Below are positions 1 through 9,780 of a DNA stretch of 22,173 bases, in pieces. The DNA lies in contig JAFEDW010000006.1 in assembly GCA_018241455.1 (NCBI GenBank), positions 1 to 22,173 on the forward strand, given 5' to 3'. The position numbers and the translations under genes were made by a program. The notes beneath the pieces are model-generated. The model saw only the letters and a list, made by a program, of their open reading frames with translations. It did not search any database and was not told the DNA's origin. Each line of letters begins with the position of its first letter. Position 1 is the stretch's first letter. Origin of the DNA: Pseudomonadota bacterium (lineage in GTDB: Bacteria > Pseudomonadota > Gammaproteobacteria > Steroidobacterales > Steroidobacteraceae).

Positions 1-401
1 GCGGGAGCGGCACAATCGGCGGGAGCGGCGACTCCGGCGCAGCCGTGGCGCGGTGGTCGTGGCCGCTGATCGGCGCCGGCGCCGTGTACGGCGGATACTT
101 CGGCGCGGGCATGAGCGTGATCCTGCTCGCGACGCTTGGCATCGCCTACGACGATTCGCTGCCGCGCCTGAACGCGCTCAAGCAATGGCTGGCGTTGGCG
201 GCCAATCTCGGCGCGGCGATCTGGCTGGCCTGCCGTGCGCCGCTCGACTGGCCACTCGTCGTGGTGCTGGCGCTGAGTGCCGCCCTCGGCGGCGCCTGGG
301 GCGGGCGGATTGCGGGCCGCCTGTCACCGCTGATGTTGCGCCGCGCCGTCGTGCTGCTGGGTGTCGCCATTGCGTCGGCCTATCTTTGGCGCCAGGCATG
401 A
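1..401 (+). CDS. TauE/SafE-type membrane protein, C-terminal part (5' end cut)
   Basis: This is the C-terminal half of a probable sulfite/organosulfonate exporter-like (TauE/SafE) integral membrane protein. The frame is open from the left edge, so the true start lies outside the window; a GTG at 45 is an internal valine. About 120 residues show three to four hydrophobic segments. A glycine-rich YGGYFGAGMSV stretch resembles the repeat motif that opens each half of TauE proteins. A hydrophobic pair with GGAWGGRIAGRLSP between them matches the usual family end. The assignment rests on this motif and the hydrophobic pattern. The substrate cannot be deduced, because the family covers sulfite, sulfoacetate and unknown anions. 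Confidence 0.75.
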   Translation, partial: GSGTIGGSGDSGAAVARWSWPLIGAGAVYGGYFGAGMSVILLATLGIAYDDSLPRLNALKQWLALAANLGAAIWLACRAPLDWPLVVVLALSAALGGAWGGRIAGRLSPLMLRRAVVLLGVAIASAYLWRQA

Positions 402-418
402 GCGCGTGTCGCCCTGGC

Positions 419-450
419 AGGAGCGGCGTATCATGAGCCTCACGAGATGA
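419..450 (+). promoter_or_regulatory. Possible five-codon leader ORF coupled to the ogt start
   Basis: A strong Shine-Dalgarno sequence AGGAG (419-423) lies 9 nt before an ATG at 433 that opens only five codons (MSLTR). Its TGA (448-450) overlaps the ogt ATG at 447 as ATGA. The AGGAG is too far (23 nt) to serve the ogt start directly. Translational coupling from the minicistron is therefore possible, but the arrangement may be chance. Confidence 0.3.
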
Positions 451-998
451 GTGCCACCATGAGCGACAGCGGCTACACCGTATTCCAGACGCCGATCGGG
501 CATTGCGCCGTCGCGTGGAATGCGCGCGGGCTGATCGGCGTGCAGTTGCCGGAAGGCAGCGCTGCGACCACCGCACGGCGCATCAAGGGCCGTTTCGCGC
601 ACGCGGCACGCCGCACGCCGCCGCCGCCGGTCAAGCAGGCGATCGAACGGATCCGCAACCTGCTGCGCGGCGGGGCCGACGAGTTGTCGGCGATCGAGCT
701 CGACATGTCGGGCCACAGCCCGTTCTATCGGCGCGTGTACGAGCTGGCGCGTGCGATTCCGGCGGGCGAAACGCTGAGCTACGGCGAATTGGCGGCGCGG
801 GCCGGCGAGCCGGCCGCGGCGCGCGCGGTCGGCCAGGCGATGGCGCACAACCCGTTTCCGCTGATCGTGCCCTGCCATCGCGTGCTGGCGGCGCACGGCG
901 GCGCCGGCGGATTTTCCGCGCGCGGCGGCGTGGAGACGAAATTCCGGTTGCTGCGGATCGAGGGCGCGATCCGCCAGGGCGCATTGCCGCTGGGCTAG
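447..998 (+). CDS. ogt: Methylated-DNA--protein-cysteine S-methyltransferase
   Basis: This cytoplasmic suicide repair protein moves the alkyl group from O6-alkylguanine (and O4-alkylthymine) to its own cysteine. The 183-residue product has the full Ogt/MGMT architecture. A short N-terminal domain includes the FQTPIG segment. The C-terminal DNA-binding and active-site domain runs from about residue 90, with an IPAGETLSYGELA segment and a winged-helix recognition segment AARAVGQAMAHNP. The PCHRV active site places the acceptor at Cys143. The length fits Ogt rather than Ada. The start at 447 is chosen because its ATG overlaps an upstream minicistron stop; ATG 459 is a possible alternative. It ends 4 bp from the convergent CheD-like gene. 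Confidence 0.95.
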   Translation: MSATMSDSGYTVFQTPIGHCAVAWNARGLIGVQLPEGSAATTARRIKGRFAHAARRTPPPPVKQAIERIRNLLRGGADELSAIELDMSGHSPFYRRVYELARAIPAGETLSYGELAARAGEPAAARAVGQAMAHNPFPLIVPCHRVLAAHGGAGGFSARGGVETKFRLLRIEGAIRQGALPLG

Positions 999-1002
999 GC
1001 CT

Positions 1003-1479
1003 TCAGGCCGCGACCGGGCCCGTTACCGTGCGTACCTCGCCCATCGCGGGGCGAAAGCGCACGCTCACCGACGGATCCGAGTGCGCCATCGAACTGACGA
1101 CCTGGATGCCGGCATCCTGCAGGAATGCGCCGATGAAGGCCTGCAGCCCCTCGCAGCGCACGCGCGCCGAGGCCTGGTCCTCCGAGTGCGCCACCAGCTT
1201 GGCCTGCCAGTGCTGCGCGCGCGGACTGACGGCGTTGAGTTCGCGCATCGCGCGATCGAGCAGCGCCAGGTCGCTCGACAGCGTGTTGTCGGTGAGATTC
1301 GGATCGCGGCTGTGGCCTGGTGCGGCCAGGCGCAGATGCATCAGCGCACCATGTTCCTCGACGGCATCGTACAGGCACACGACCAGCGAGCTGTGCAGTT
1401 GCGCGCTCAGCACGACATCGTCGGTGACGATGCGGTAGTCGTCGGAGGCGACCGGCATGTCCGGCGAGGCTGCGTTCAT
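1003..1479 (-). CDS. CheD-like protein lacking the catalytic cysteine
   Basis: CheD deamidates glutamines on chemoreceptors, using a Cys/His/Thr triad. This 158-residue protein lines up without gaps across the CheD active-site region: the segment around LHSSLVVCLYD (residues 28-38), then GALMHLRL with His48, and a C-terminal GIQVVSSMAHSD...VRFRPAMGEVR resembling the CheD C-terminal strands. Against Thermotoga CheD from memory, Cys27 corresponds to Ser31, Thr21 to Ser25, and His44 to His48, with the same spacing. It is therefore probably not a cysteine deamidase; it may be a binding relic or use another chemistry. ATG 1479 is preferred; a GTG at 1527 would add 16 poorly conserved residues, and neither has a clear ribosome site. 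No chemotaxis gene lies next to it. Confidence 0.7.
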   Translation of the reverse strand: MNAASPDMPVASDDYRIVTDDVVLSAQLHSSLVVCLYDAVEEHGALMHLRLAAPGHSRDPNLTDNTLSSDLALLDRAMRELNAVSPRAQHWQAKLVAHSEDQASARVRCEGLQAFIGAFLQDAGIQVVSSMAHSDPSVSVRFRPAMGEVRTVTGPVAA

Positions 1480-1530
1480 TGCGGCAGTGTCGCAGGCGCG
1501 CCGGGCCGCGGGTGTTAGCCAGGTCACAGT

Positions 1531-1565
1531 ATGGAGCGCGCCGTGGCCTCTGCTAGCATGCCGGC
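1531..1565 (+). promoter_or_regulatory. Candidate promoter of the GFA-GNAT-TMEM175 unit
   Basis: A TAGCAT hexamer (1554-1559), four of six to the sigma-70 -10 consensus, ends 6 nt before the ATG at 1566. Transcription would then start about at the ATG, giving a leaderless message. This agrees with the lack of any Shine-Dalgarno sequence. No good -35 box is visible, so the call is weak. Confidence 0.25.
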
Positions 1566-1955
1566 ATGAGCCAGACTGCCGACTCCATCACGCATCGCGG
1601 CGGCTGCCACTGCGGCGCGGTACGCTTCGAAGTGCAGGCGCCGGCCGGGATCGAAGTGCTGGATTGCAACTGTTCGATCTGCAGCAAAACCGGCTTCCTG
1701 CACCTGATCGTGCCGGCGGCGCAATTCAAGCTGCTGCGCGGCGCCGACACGCTCCGCGCCTACACCTTCAATACCGGCACCGCGCGCCACCTGTTCTGCC
1801 CGGTATGCGGCATCAAGTCCTTCTACGTGCCGCGTTCGCACCCGGACGGCTACAGCGTCAACGCGCGTTGCCTGGACGAAGGCACGGTCACCGGCATGCG
1901 CGTCGTCGCCTGCAACGGGCGCGAGTGGGAACGGCAGTTTCCGGACGCCCGATGA
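1566..1955 (+). CDS. GFA/CENP-V family zinc protein
   Basis: This 129-residue protein belongs to the glutathione-dependent formaldehyde-activating enzyme / CENP-V fold family. The zinc ligands stand in the typical order: GGCHCG (Cys14, Cys16), DCNCSIC (Cys34, Cys36, Cys39) and CPVCG (Cys78, Cys81), the last followed by an aromatic KSFYVPRSHPDGYSVN stretch. Family members bind two zinc ions. Some were proposed to aid S-hydroxymethyl-glutathione formation, but most, including short ones like this, have no proven reaction. Its stop overlaps the start of the following acetyltransferase (ATGA), so the two are probably translationally coupled. There is no Shine-Dalgarno sequence before the ATG. Confidence 0.88.
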   Translation: MSQTADSITHRGGCHCGAVRFEVQAPAGIEVLDCNCSICSKTGFLHLIVPAAQFKLLRGADTLRAYTFNTGTARHLFCPVCGIKSFYVPRSHPDGYSVNARCLDEGTVTGMRVVACNGREWERQFPDAR

Positions 1956-2520
1956 AGATGTACGACCCCGAGCTGCGGCTGGAGACCGCGCGGCTGGTGC
2001 TGCGTCCGCCGCGGCTGTCCGACCTCGACGCCTGGGCGGAATTCATGGCCGATGCGCGCGCCACGCAGCATCTCGGTGGCGTGCAACCACGCTCGGCGGT
2101 CTGGCGCAGTCTCGCCGCGATGGTCGGATCCTGGGTGATGCACGGCTTCGCGATGTTCTCGGTGATCGAGAAAAGCAGCGGCGCGTGGGTGGGGCGCGTC
2201 GGTCCCTGGAGTCCGGAAGGCTGGCCCGGCACCGAGGTGGGCTGGGGCGTGCATCCGCGCTTCTGGGGGCGCGGTTACGCTACCGAAGCCGCGATCGCGT
2301 CGATCGACTGGGCCTTCGACACGCTGGGCTGGAGCGATGTGATCCACGCGATCGCGCCGGACAACACGAGTTCGCAGGCGGTCGCGCGGCGACTCGGGTC
2401 GGCGCGACAACGAACCACCGAATTGCCGCCACCGCTCGTCGGCTTTACCGTCGATATCTGGGGACAGACGCGCGCGCAGTGGCTCTCGCAGCGCGCACGC
2501 CTGCCGCTGCCCGCGAAGCC

Positions 2521-2524
<4 letters not shown>
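1952..2524 (+). CDS. GNAT N-acetyltransferase, RimJ/RimL type
   Basis: This 190-residue acetyl-CoA-dependent acyltransferase of the GNAT_3 (RimJ/RimL-like) subgroup opens with LRLETARLVLRPPRLSDLD, the hallmark N-terminus of that subgroup. The acetyl-CoA pyrophosphate loop is the R/Q-x-x-G-x-G/A element in HPRFWGRGYATEA (residues 101-113). It is preceded by the EVGWGV strand and followed by AIAPDNTSSQAVARRLG, the helix that normally closes the site. The substrate is unknown; relatives modify ribosomal protein N-termini, small amines or antibiotics. The ATG overlaps the upstream TGA by 4 nt, and its own TGA overlaps the next ATG the same way. ATG 1958 is an alternative start. Confidence 0.87.
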
Positions 2525-3104
<580 letters not shown>

Positions 3105-3108
<4 letters not shown>

Positions 3109-6100
3109 CGCTCGATGGTGTAGAAGAGGTCGGCGCTGCGGGCCGTTCCGGCCTCGGTCCTGATCGTCCAGTGATCGCCGATCGTGTAGCGCATCTTGAT
3201 GGTGTTGATGGCCTCGGCCAGGCTGATGCCGTAGCTGACATACAGCCGCGGCGACAGGTAGCGGCCCAGCACCAGTGACGTATCGTTGTTCAGGCCGGAC
3301 TCGACGCTGACGTCATCGAGCCCGACCTTGCCGCCGAACTGCTGGAACAGCAGTGCGCTGCCCTGCAGCAGCATGTTGTTGCGCGCTTCGTTGCTGCGCT
3401 GCGCCGGGTCGGCATTGCTCTGCACGCTTTCGAGCGATCCGCCGGCGAGCAGCAGCGACACGATCTGCGACTGCGACACCGGTGGATCGGAAAAGAAGGT
3501 CATGCGCGGCGCACGCAGCGTGCCGCGCACGTTGACGCCGGCGGTGATGTCCGGGAATTTCTTGATTGCGCGCAGGTCGATGACCGGATCGTTCAGCGGC
3601 CCGTTCTTGAACTGCAGCTTGCCGCGCTCGATGTCGAGCTTGCGACCATAGGCCGTGTACTTGCCTTCCTCGACCTGCAGCTCGCCGGTGCCGCGGTTGA
3701 AGCCGGAATCATCGGCGACGGTGCGCAGGCTCCCGCTGAGACGCCCCACCAGGCCGAGCGTGTCGATGGTCACGCGCTCGCCGAGTACCAGCGTCAGGTC
3801 GCTGAACACGTGGAAGGTCTTGCCGGGCGGCGCCTGGTTGACGGACACGATCACCTCGTCGCTCGACGCGCGTACCGCGTTGGTGAGCTGGTCGGGCCGT
3901 TGCAGGCGCGCGTACGGCAGCGCCACCGTGCCGGTGATGTCGATGCGCCGGCCGTTGAAGGTCATGCGCACGTCGGGCGAGGCCTGCACGCGCGCTTCCG
4001 GCACGTTGACGACGCGCAGGTTCTCGCCGCTCAGGTGCAGCTGGCCATAGGGCAGCAGCCTGCGCCAGGCAAGCTCGCCGTCGAACTGTGCGTGGCCATC
4101 GGCGCCGGCGCGCGTGCTGCCATTGAGCTGCAGCTGCGTGTCCTTGAGGCGCGCCTCGAAATTGAGGTCGCGCAGCGCCAGGTTGATCTGGTACGCATCG
4201 ACCTCCGCGTTGGTCAGTTTCAGGTCGCCGTTGAAGACCAACGCGGCCAGCGTACCGCCCAGCGCGAGGTTGGCATCGAGCTGGCCGCTGACGCGATCGA
4301 CCTGCGCGACGTAGGAGTCGATGAAGCCGAGCGAGTGCGTCTCCAGCCGCAGTTCGCCGCTGAGCGGCCAGTCGCGCAAGGCTCCGCCATTGTTGCCGGC
4401 CTGCAGGTGCCCGGCGATGTTGCCGCCCGCGCCGGCATCGAGCCCGACGCTGGCGGCGAGCCCGCCCGCGTCGAGCTTCGCCTGTACGCTGCCGGTGCCG
4501 AGGCTGAAGGATTCGACCTTGCCGCTGCTCAGGTGATGGCGCACGGCCGCATCGCTGAGCGTACCGTTCGCCGAACCGATCCACGGCGTATCGCCGCTGC
4601 CTTCCGCCTGCGCGTCGAGCGAGATGCGGCCGTCGAACTCGGTCTCGCTGCCGAGCCCCGCGGTCAGCGTGCGCAGCGGCACGTTGGCCGCGTGCAGGCT
4701 GAGCTGTTCGTGTCCGTCCTGCCGCGACAGCGCGGCGCACAACCTGGCCTGCGCATCCTGCAGGCAGAAATTGTCGAGCCGCAGCGGATCGCCGGACGGC
4801 GCCAGCACCAGCGATGCCGGTGCCGCCAGCGCCAGGCGCAGGGCACTGCCGTCGCCGGCCGTGAACGCGTCGATGCCGGCGCGCCACACGCCGTCGGTGT
4901 ATTGCGCCTCGCCACTGGCCTGCACGCGATACGGTGGTGCGCGCAGGTCCAGCTCGTAGCGGTGTGCTGCGGTGGTGCCGGCGGTGGTGAAACCCAGGTG
5001 CGCGATCTGGTGTTCGCCAACGCTGAACTGGTCGAGCTGCACGCTGATGTTCGCGTGGCCGCTGCCCTGCGGCTCGAAATCGACGTCGGCGTTCAGCGCC
5101 CGCAGCCGCGCGCCCTGGTACTCGAGCGCCGAGCCGCTGACGCGCGCCAGCAGCAGCGGATTGCGCGCGTCGCCGCGGAAATGACCGGCCGCCCGCAGCT
5201 GTCCGCGCGCGCCGTCGTGCAGCAGCGCAAGGTCGCTGGCATCGACGGAAAATCGCAGGTCGGGATGCGCGCCGATGCGTCCATCCGCCTCGAGGTGCGT
5301 GGCGCCGAGCTGCAGCTGCACCTGCTGCAGCAGCCAGTCATCGCCGGCAAGTGCAATGCCGGCATGACCGCTGGCGCGCTGGCCGCGCACATTGCCGCCG
5401 AGGTTCGTGAATTTCGCCTGCAGCGCGCTGCCGGCGCCGAATCCCTGGCCAACCGCCGTGACATTGAAGTCAAGACGCCCGTTGATGGCGGGCCGCAACG
5501 TTTCGATGTCCAGGCCGCGCATCGCGCCGCTGAGCGACCAGCTCTCCTGCGGTGCCCACTGCACGCCGGCGCGCAGTTGCGCGTGGCCACCGAACGCCTC
5601 GAGCGCCACGTCCGGGATGTCGAGGCCGCTGTGTTCGATGTGGCCGCTGGCGCTGAAGTGCATGGCCGGGAGCGACAGCAGCTGCAGCGCGCCGTCGGTC
5701 TCCAGCGCATAGGGTTTCAGGCCGCTGAGCGTGAACGTGCCCGCGGCGCTGTGCACGCCGGCGTCGGCGCTGGCCAGCGGCCAGCGCAGCTGCCGCCAGT
5801 CGCCGTGCAGCTCGAGCCGCGGTCCGCCGGTCTCGATGCCGACGCTGCCGCTGGCGTTCAGTTGAGTGCCCGAGGCGTGGTGCACGACCGCGAAGCGTGC
5901 AATCTCGAGCACGTGCGCTGCATAGCGGCCGAAGAAATCGACCGCCAGCGGACCGGATTTCAATCCCGGCGGTTCGAGCATGCCCTGCGCGCCGAAGCCG
6001 TTGCGATCGCCGCTGAGGTGCAGCGCTCCGTGCACGACGCCGAGCGCGTTGCCCAGGCCCCAGGCGCGCAGGTCGAAGTCGCGCACCTGTGCATCGCCCA

Positions 6101-6857
6101 GCCAGTGCCAGTCGCCGGACAGCGTGCGCGCCTCGCCGCGGAAATCCGCATTGAACGGCGCCAGCAGCGCGAGGCCGATCGGCAGCCGATCGAGGTCGCC
6201 GTCGAATTGCGCGTTGGCCAGCCACGGCGGCTGCCCCGTGGCCGCCATGCTCAGGCGCGCCTGTCCCTGCAGGCGGATCGGCGCCGCGGCATGCACCGTG
6301 CCGATGCTGCGCACCTCGAAGCCGGCGTACATCATGGAGCTGTCGAAGACGCGGATTTCCTTGGTGGCCACCTGCGCGACGGCGTGCAGCCGGTCGGCCT
6401 CCAGGCTGACACCGCTGGGCGAGATCACCTGCGCGTGCCCGACGCGCAGGTCCTCGGCCTGGATGTCGAGCAGCCCGACGAGGAAGTGCGGTTGCCAGGG
6501 TGTCGTGCTCGGCTGCGGATGCGGCAGCACGTGGACCTGCACGCTGCCGACCTGCAGGTGCGCGACGCGGATCGTCTGCCACAGCAGCGGCAGCAGCGCG
6601 ACGCGCCCGTCGATGTTCGTCGCGATCACCTGTACGCGCTGGTGGTCGACCTCAACCCGGTCGATGTGCACGCCATCGTGCAGCGTGCCGTGCGCGCCGC
6701 TGATCTGCAGCGTGACGTGCCCGAGCCGCCGGTTCGACAGCGACACGAGCCGCTGCAATCCGCCCGGCGTCCAGCCGACGTAGTAGATCGCGCCGCCGGC
6801 CAGCAGCGCCAGCGCCAGCAGCAGGATCCACGAGGTGTGCAGCAACGGGCGGATCAT
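3105..6857 (-). CDS. tamB: Translocation and assembly module subunit TamB
   Basis: This is a 1250-residue AsmA-like bridge protein, close in size to E. coli TamB. A single N-terminal membrane anchor (roughly residues 9-28) is followed by a very long stretch of repeating short beta strands, the repeated-groove fold that spans the periplasm. The conserved C-terminal TamB (DUF490) domain is clear: GELQVEEGKYTAYGRKLDIE, then GKLQFKNGPLNDPVIDLRA, SQSQIVSLLLAGG, and the terminal RYTIGDHWTIRTE...DLFYTIER. TamB works with TamA in outer-membrane protein assembly; together with relatives (YhdP, YdbH) it supports phospholipid transport to the outer membrane. Its ATG overlaps the tamA stop (ATGA at 6854-6857), so expression is coupled. 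Confidence 0.96.
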
Positions 6858-8800
6858 AGGCGTGGCGAGATGTTCAGGTGCAGGCGCGGTCCGGGCAACA
6901 CATCGAAGCCCGGCGCGTGCAGCGCCTTGGCGACGTCGATGCCGACCGTGACGACCGGCAGCCGCCAGCGGAATCCCACGCCCACGGAGATCGCCAGCTT
7001 GTCATCGAGGCGGTCGAGCGCGTTGCCGAAATCGGAGAACGCCGCCACGCCCAGGTTGCGTGGCAGGTCGCGTTCGAATTCGACCGTGCCGGTGAGCAGG
7101 TGGCGACCGCCGATGCGCTGCGACACGAAGCGGTTGAAAGGCTGGCCGAGGTTGGGCCCGGAGTCGATCGTGCCCGTCTGCTGCACCGTGCGCAGCGGCG
7201 AGAGGTCATCGTAGCCGAAGCCGCGTACGCTGCGATCGCCGCCGGCGAAGAATCGGTAGGCGGCCGGCAGTTCGTCGAAATTGTGGACCGCGCTGATGCC
7301 GATTTCACCGCGCAGCAGCAGGTGCCAGACGCTGCCGAGGTTGAACACCTGTTCCGAGTGTATGTCGAGGCGCAGGAAGTTCGCTTTCGCGCCGAGCGCA
7401 TTGACCGACCCATCGAGCTGGGCGTACAGCGAGCGCGAGAACAGCTCTTCGCCCAGGTAGCCTTCGGGGATGGCCGCAATGACGATGCTCGGCACCACCA
7501 GGTTGTCGACCTTGCGATTGTCGATCGCATCGCTGGTGACATCGTGCGCAAACTTGGCCGAGAACACGCGCTGCCAGCGGCCGGTGCTCAGGCTGATGCT
7601 GGGCGTGAGCGACACCTCGCGGGTGTCGATCGTGGCGCTGCTGGTCGTGAAGCCCGTGTCCGGCGCGACCGGCGCCGGCAAGACCGTCTGGGTGTAGACA
7701 TTGCTGCTGATGTGCTGCGTCTGGTCGACGAACTGGAGCGACATCTTCTCGAGTACCGGGTCGCCGAATGGCACGTCGTAGCGGGCGTTGATGTTCTGCG
7801 TGGTCTGCGACAGCTGCAGCGAGACCCGCATGCGGTGACCACGGTCATTGACGCGCGGATCGAGCCAGCTGATCGTGCCGCGCGCGCCGGTGTCGGTGCC
7901 GTAGCCGGCGCCGAACGAGTAGCTGTTGCGGGCCGCCTTGGCGGTGATGCGGATGGGCACGATGTGCCTGACCGGGTCGCGCTGGTCGGGCAGCAGGTCG
8001 ACGCTGGCGAAGAACTGGCTGTCGTCGAGCGCGAACTGCGTGCGCAGCAGCTTGCCGGCATCGTACGGTTCACCCTCGCGATAGCGCAGGTAACGGCGCA
8101 GCTGCGACTCGCGGATCGCATCCTGCTCGATCGTCGTGGGGCCGAACCGGTAGCGATCGCCGGTCTCCAGCTCGAGCACGATGCTGGCGCGGTGCGCGGC
8201 CGGATCGACCTGCAGTTCATTGCGCAGCAGCCGCGCATCGAGGTAGCCGAAGGTCGCCGCAGCCGACTGCAGGTCGGTCTTCACTTTTTCGTACGCCGCA
8301 TGCTCGAGCCGCGCGCCCTTGACCAGCGCGCCGCCGGTCGCGGCCCGTTCGAACACCGGGTCGTTGGCGCCGGCGCCGTGGATGCTGATGCTGACGCTGT
8401 CGAGCAGCACCGGCTCCCCCGGCTTGATATCGATCTGCACGCGCCAGTTGCGCTGCTCGTCCTCGGGCGTCAGCGTCGCGTCGATCACCGGCTCGTAGTA
8501 ACCGAACGGACGCAGCGCGTCGCGCACCTCGCCATCGACGCGCCGGAACAACCGCGCCACGGCATCGGGTTCGATGCGATCGCGATCCTTGTAGCGCTCG
8601 AGGCTGAGCAGTGCGAGCACGTTATGGCGCAGGGTGCTGTCGACTCCGTTGACCTCGACGCGGATCTCGGCGGCCGCGGGGCCCGCCGACAGCAATGCCG
8701 CCAGCGGCAGCAGCGCCGCCAGCGGCAGCCACCTGCGCGTGTGTCGGGTGCGGATCCGGCGCGCGTGCTTCACCCGGATTGGAGTGGGCGAATCCGCCAT
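6854..8800 (-). CDS. tamA: Translocation and assembly module subunit TamA (Omp85 family)
   Basis: This is a 648-residue outer-membrane protein of the Omp85/BamA superfamily. A long basic N-region and a hydrophobic core end in a signal-peptidase site near GPAAA|EIRVEVNG (about residue 44). Three POTRA domains follow to about residue 290, and then the beta barrel. The barrel contains the family motif RFFAGGDRSVRGFGYDDLSP, and the protein ends in LHLNISPRL, similar to the usual ...GPEL end. It is the partner of TamB encoded just downstream with a 4-nt overlap. ATG 8800 is taken as the start because it opens the signal peptide; the frame stays open further upstream but overlaps nudC. The gap from the nudC stop is 11 bp, which suggests one transcript. 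Confidence 0.94.
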   Translation of the reverse strand: MADSPTPIRVKHARRIRTRHTRRWLPLAALLPLAALLSAGPAAAEIRVEVNGVDSTLRHNVLALLSLERYKDRDRIEPDAVARLFRRVDGEVRDALRPFGYYEPVIDATLTPEDEQRNWRVQIDIKPGEPVLLDSVSISIHGAGANDPVFERAATGGALVKGARLEHAAYEKVKTDLQSAAATFGYLDARLLRNELQVDPAAHRASIVLELETGDRYRFGPTTIEQDAIRESQLRRYLRYREGEPYDAGKLLRTQFALDDSQFFASVDLLPDQRDPVRHIVPIRITAKAARNSYSFGAGYGTDTGARGTISWLDPRVNDRGHRMRVSLQLSQTTQNINARYDVPFGDPVLEKMSLQFVDQTQHISSNVYTQTVLPAPVAPDTGFTTSSATIDTREVSLTPSISLSTGRWQRVFSAKFAHDVTSDAIDNRKVDNLVVPSIVIAAIPEGYLGEELFSRSLYAQLDGSVNALGAKANFLRLDIHSEQVFNLGSVWHLLLRGEIGISAVHNFDELPAAYRFFAGGDRSVRGFGYDDLSPLRTVQQTGTIDSGPNLGQPFNRFVSQRIGGRHLLTGTVEFERDLPRNLGVAAFSDFGNALDRLDDKLAISVGVGFRWRLPVVTVGIDVAKALHAPGFDVLPGPRLHLNISPRL

Positions 8801-8811
8801 GGTTCCGGGCT

Positions 8812-9735
8812 TCAGGTGCACGGCGCGAGCGGCTGGCCGGTCGTGCGCCGGTACCACGCATCGATCAGGCGCCGCGCGATCGTGTAGTGCGGTGGCAGCA
8901 ATGCGCCGTTGCCGGCCAGTTCCGCGGCGCTGAACCAGCGGGCATCTTCCAGTTCGCCGTCGAGCTGCAGCGGCTCGCCGCGCTCCGCCGTGGCGTGGAA
9001 GCCGAGCATCAGCGAAGCGGGGAACGGCCAGGGCTGCGAGGCGAAGTAGCGCGGCGCGCGCGCGTGCACGCCGGTTTCCTCGCGCACCTCGCGGATCACC
9101 GTGTCCTCGAGCGTTTCGCCCGGTTCGACGAAACCGGCCAGCGTCGAGTAGCGTCCGGGCGGCCACGCGGACTGCCGGCCGAGCAGCGCATGGTCGCCAT
9201 CGCTCACCAGCACGATCACGGCTGGATCGAGCCGCGGAAAATACTCCGCGCCGCAGCTGCTGCTGGTGCAGCGCAGGCAGTGCCCGGCCTGGCGCGGCGC
9301 GGTCGGCGCGCCACAGGTGCCGCAGTGCCGATGGCGGCCGCGCCAGATCTGCAATGCGCGCGCGCAGATCAGCAGCGCCGCCTGCGGCTCGGGCAATTCG
9401 GTCAGCAGCGGGCGCAGTTCCTCGAACCGCGCATCATCGGGAAACTCGCGACTCCCCGGCAGGGCCTCGAGCAGCACGCAGCGCACACCCTCGAACCAGC
9501 CGAGCAACAGCAGCTGCGTCGGATCGGCGCTGCGCACCAGCGGGTGGGCGGCGTCGAGGAACGCGATCGTGGTGGCGGAGCCGCGGCGAACCAGGTGGCG
9601 CGCACCGCTGGCGACGAGGAACAGGGTGCCGGTTTCGGCCAGCGCCCGGTCGGCCCAGTCCGCTTGTTCGCGCTCCTGCGCGCGGCGCTCCAGCCAGGCG
9701 CCCGAAAAGGGATTGCCGTCGTGATCCGCCGTCAT
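8812..9735 (-). CDS. nudC: NAD(+)/NADH pyrophosphatase NudC
   Basis: This 307-residue Nudix hydrolase splits NADH or NAD+ into NMN(H) and AMP, and in E. coli also removes NAD caps from RNA. The order is a variable N-terminal domain, a zinc ribbon (Cys138, Cys141, Cys156, Cys161) followed by the YFPRLDPAVI strand, and then the Nudix box starting at Gly201 with Glu207 and the REVREETG end (residues 215-222). The NudC-diagnostic SQPWPFPAS motif lies at residues 233-241. The zinc ribbon has a four-residue gap in its second pair (C-TSSS-C), as in many non-enteric and eukaryotic members. The gene lies 45 bp after the FlhC-like gene and 11 bp before tamA. Confidence 0.95.
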   Translation of the reverse strand: MTADHDGNPFSGAWLERRAQEREQADWADRALAETGTLFLVASGARHLVRRGSATTIAFLDAAHPLVRSADPTQLLLLGWFEGVRCVLLEALPGSREFPDDARFEELRPLLTELPEPQAALLICARALQIWRGRHRHCGTCGAPTAPRQAGHCLRCTSSSCGAEYFPRLDPAVIVLVSDGDHALLGRQSAWPPGRYSTLAGFVEPGETLEDTVIREVREETGVHARAPRYFASQPWPFPASLMLGFHATAERGEPLQLDGELEDARWFSAAELAGNGALLPPHYTIARRLIDAWYRRTTGQPLAPCT

Positions 9736-9780
9736 CGGGCCGCTGCCTGCATGGCCCGATATTATCAGTTGGCCGCGGAA
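9736..9780 (-). other. Short spacer with hairpin and AT-rich patch before nudC
   Basis: The 45-bp gap between the FlhC-like stop and the nudC start holds a 6-bp inverted repeat (CGGGCC / GGCCCG, 9736-9758). On the minus strand it also holds a TGATAATAT patch that could be a -10 element. The hairpin sits directly against the nudC ATG and has no T-run, so it is unlikely to be a terminator. An internal nudC promoter here is possible but unproven. Confidence 0.3.

Noticed and set aside
3810..7214. A very long plus-strand open frame (over 1100 codons) opposite tamB and tamA
   Set aside because: It is the antisense shadow of GC-rich genes with strong third-position bias. Its translation is Arg/Ala/Gln/Val-rich and shows no domain, while the minus strand encodes clear TamB and TamA.
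6878..8887. Long plus-strand open frame opposite tamA
   Set aside because: It is a shadow frame of low-complexity, highly charged composition over a confident TamA gene.
8801..9166. Upstream extension of the tamA frame to 9166
   Set aside because: It overlaps nudC out of frame and would put about 120 Arg/Ala-rich residues before an obvious signal peptide; ATG 8800 fits better.
9736..9758. CGGGCC/GGCCCG hairpin as a transcription terminator
   Set aside because: It has no T-run and lies directly against the nudC start codon.
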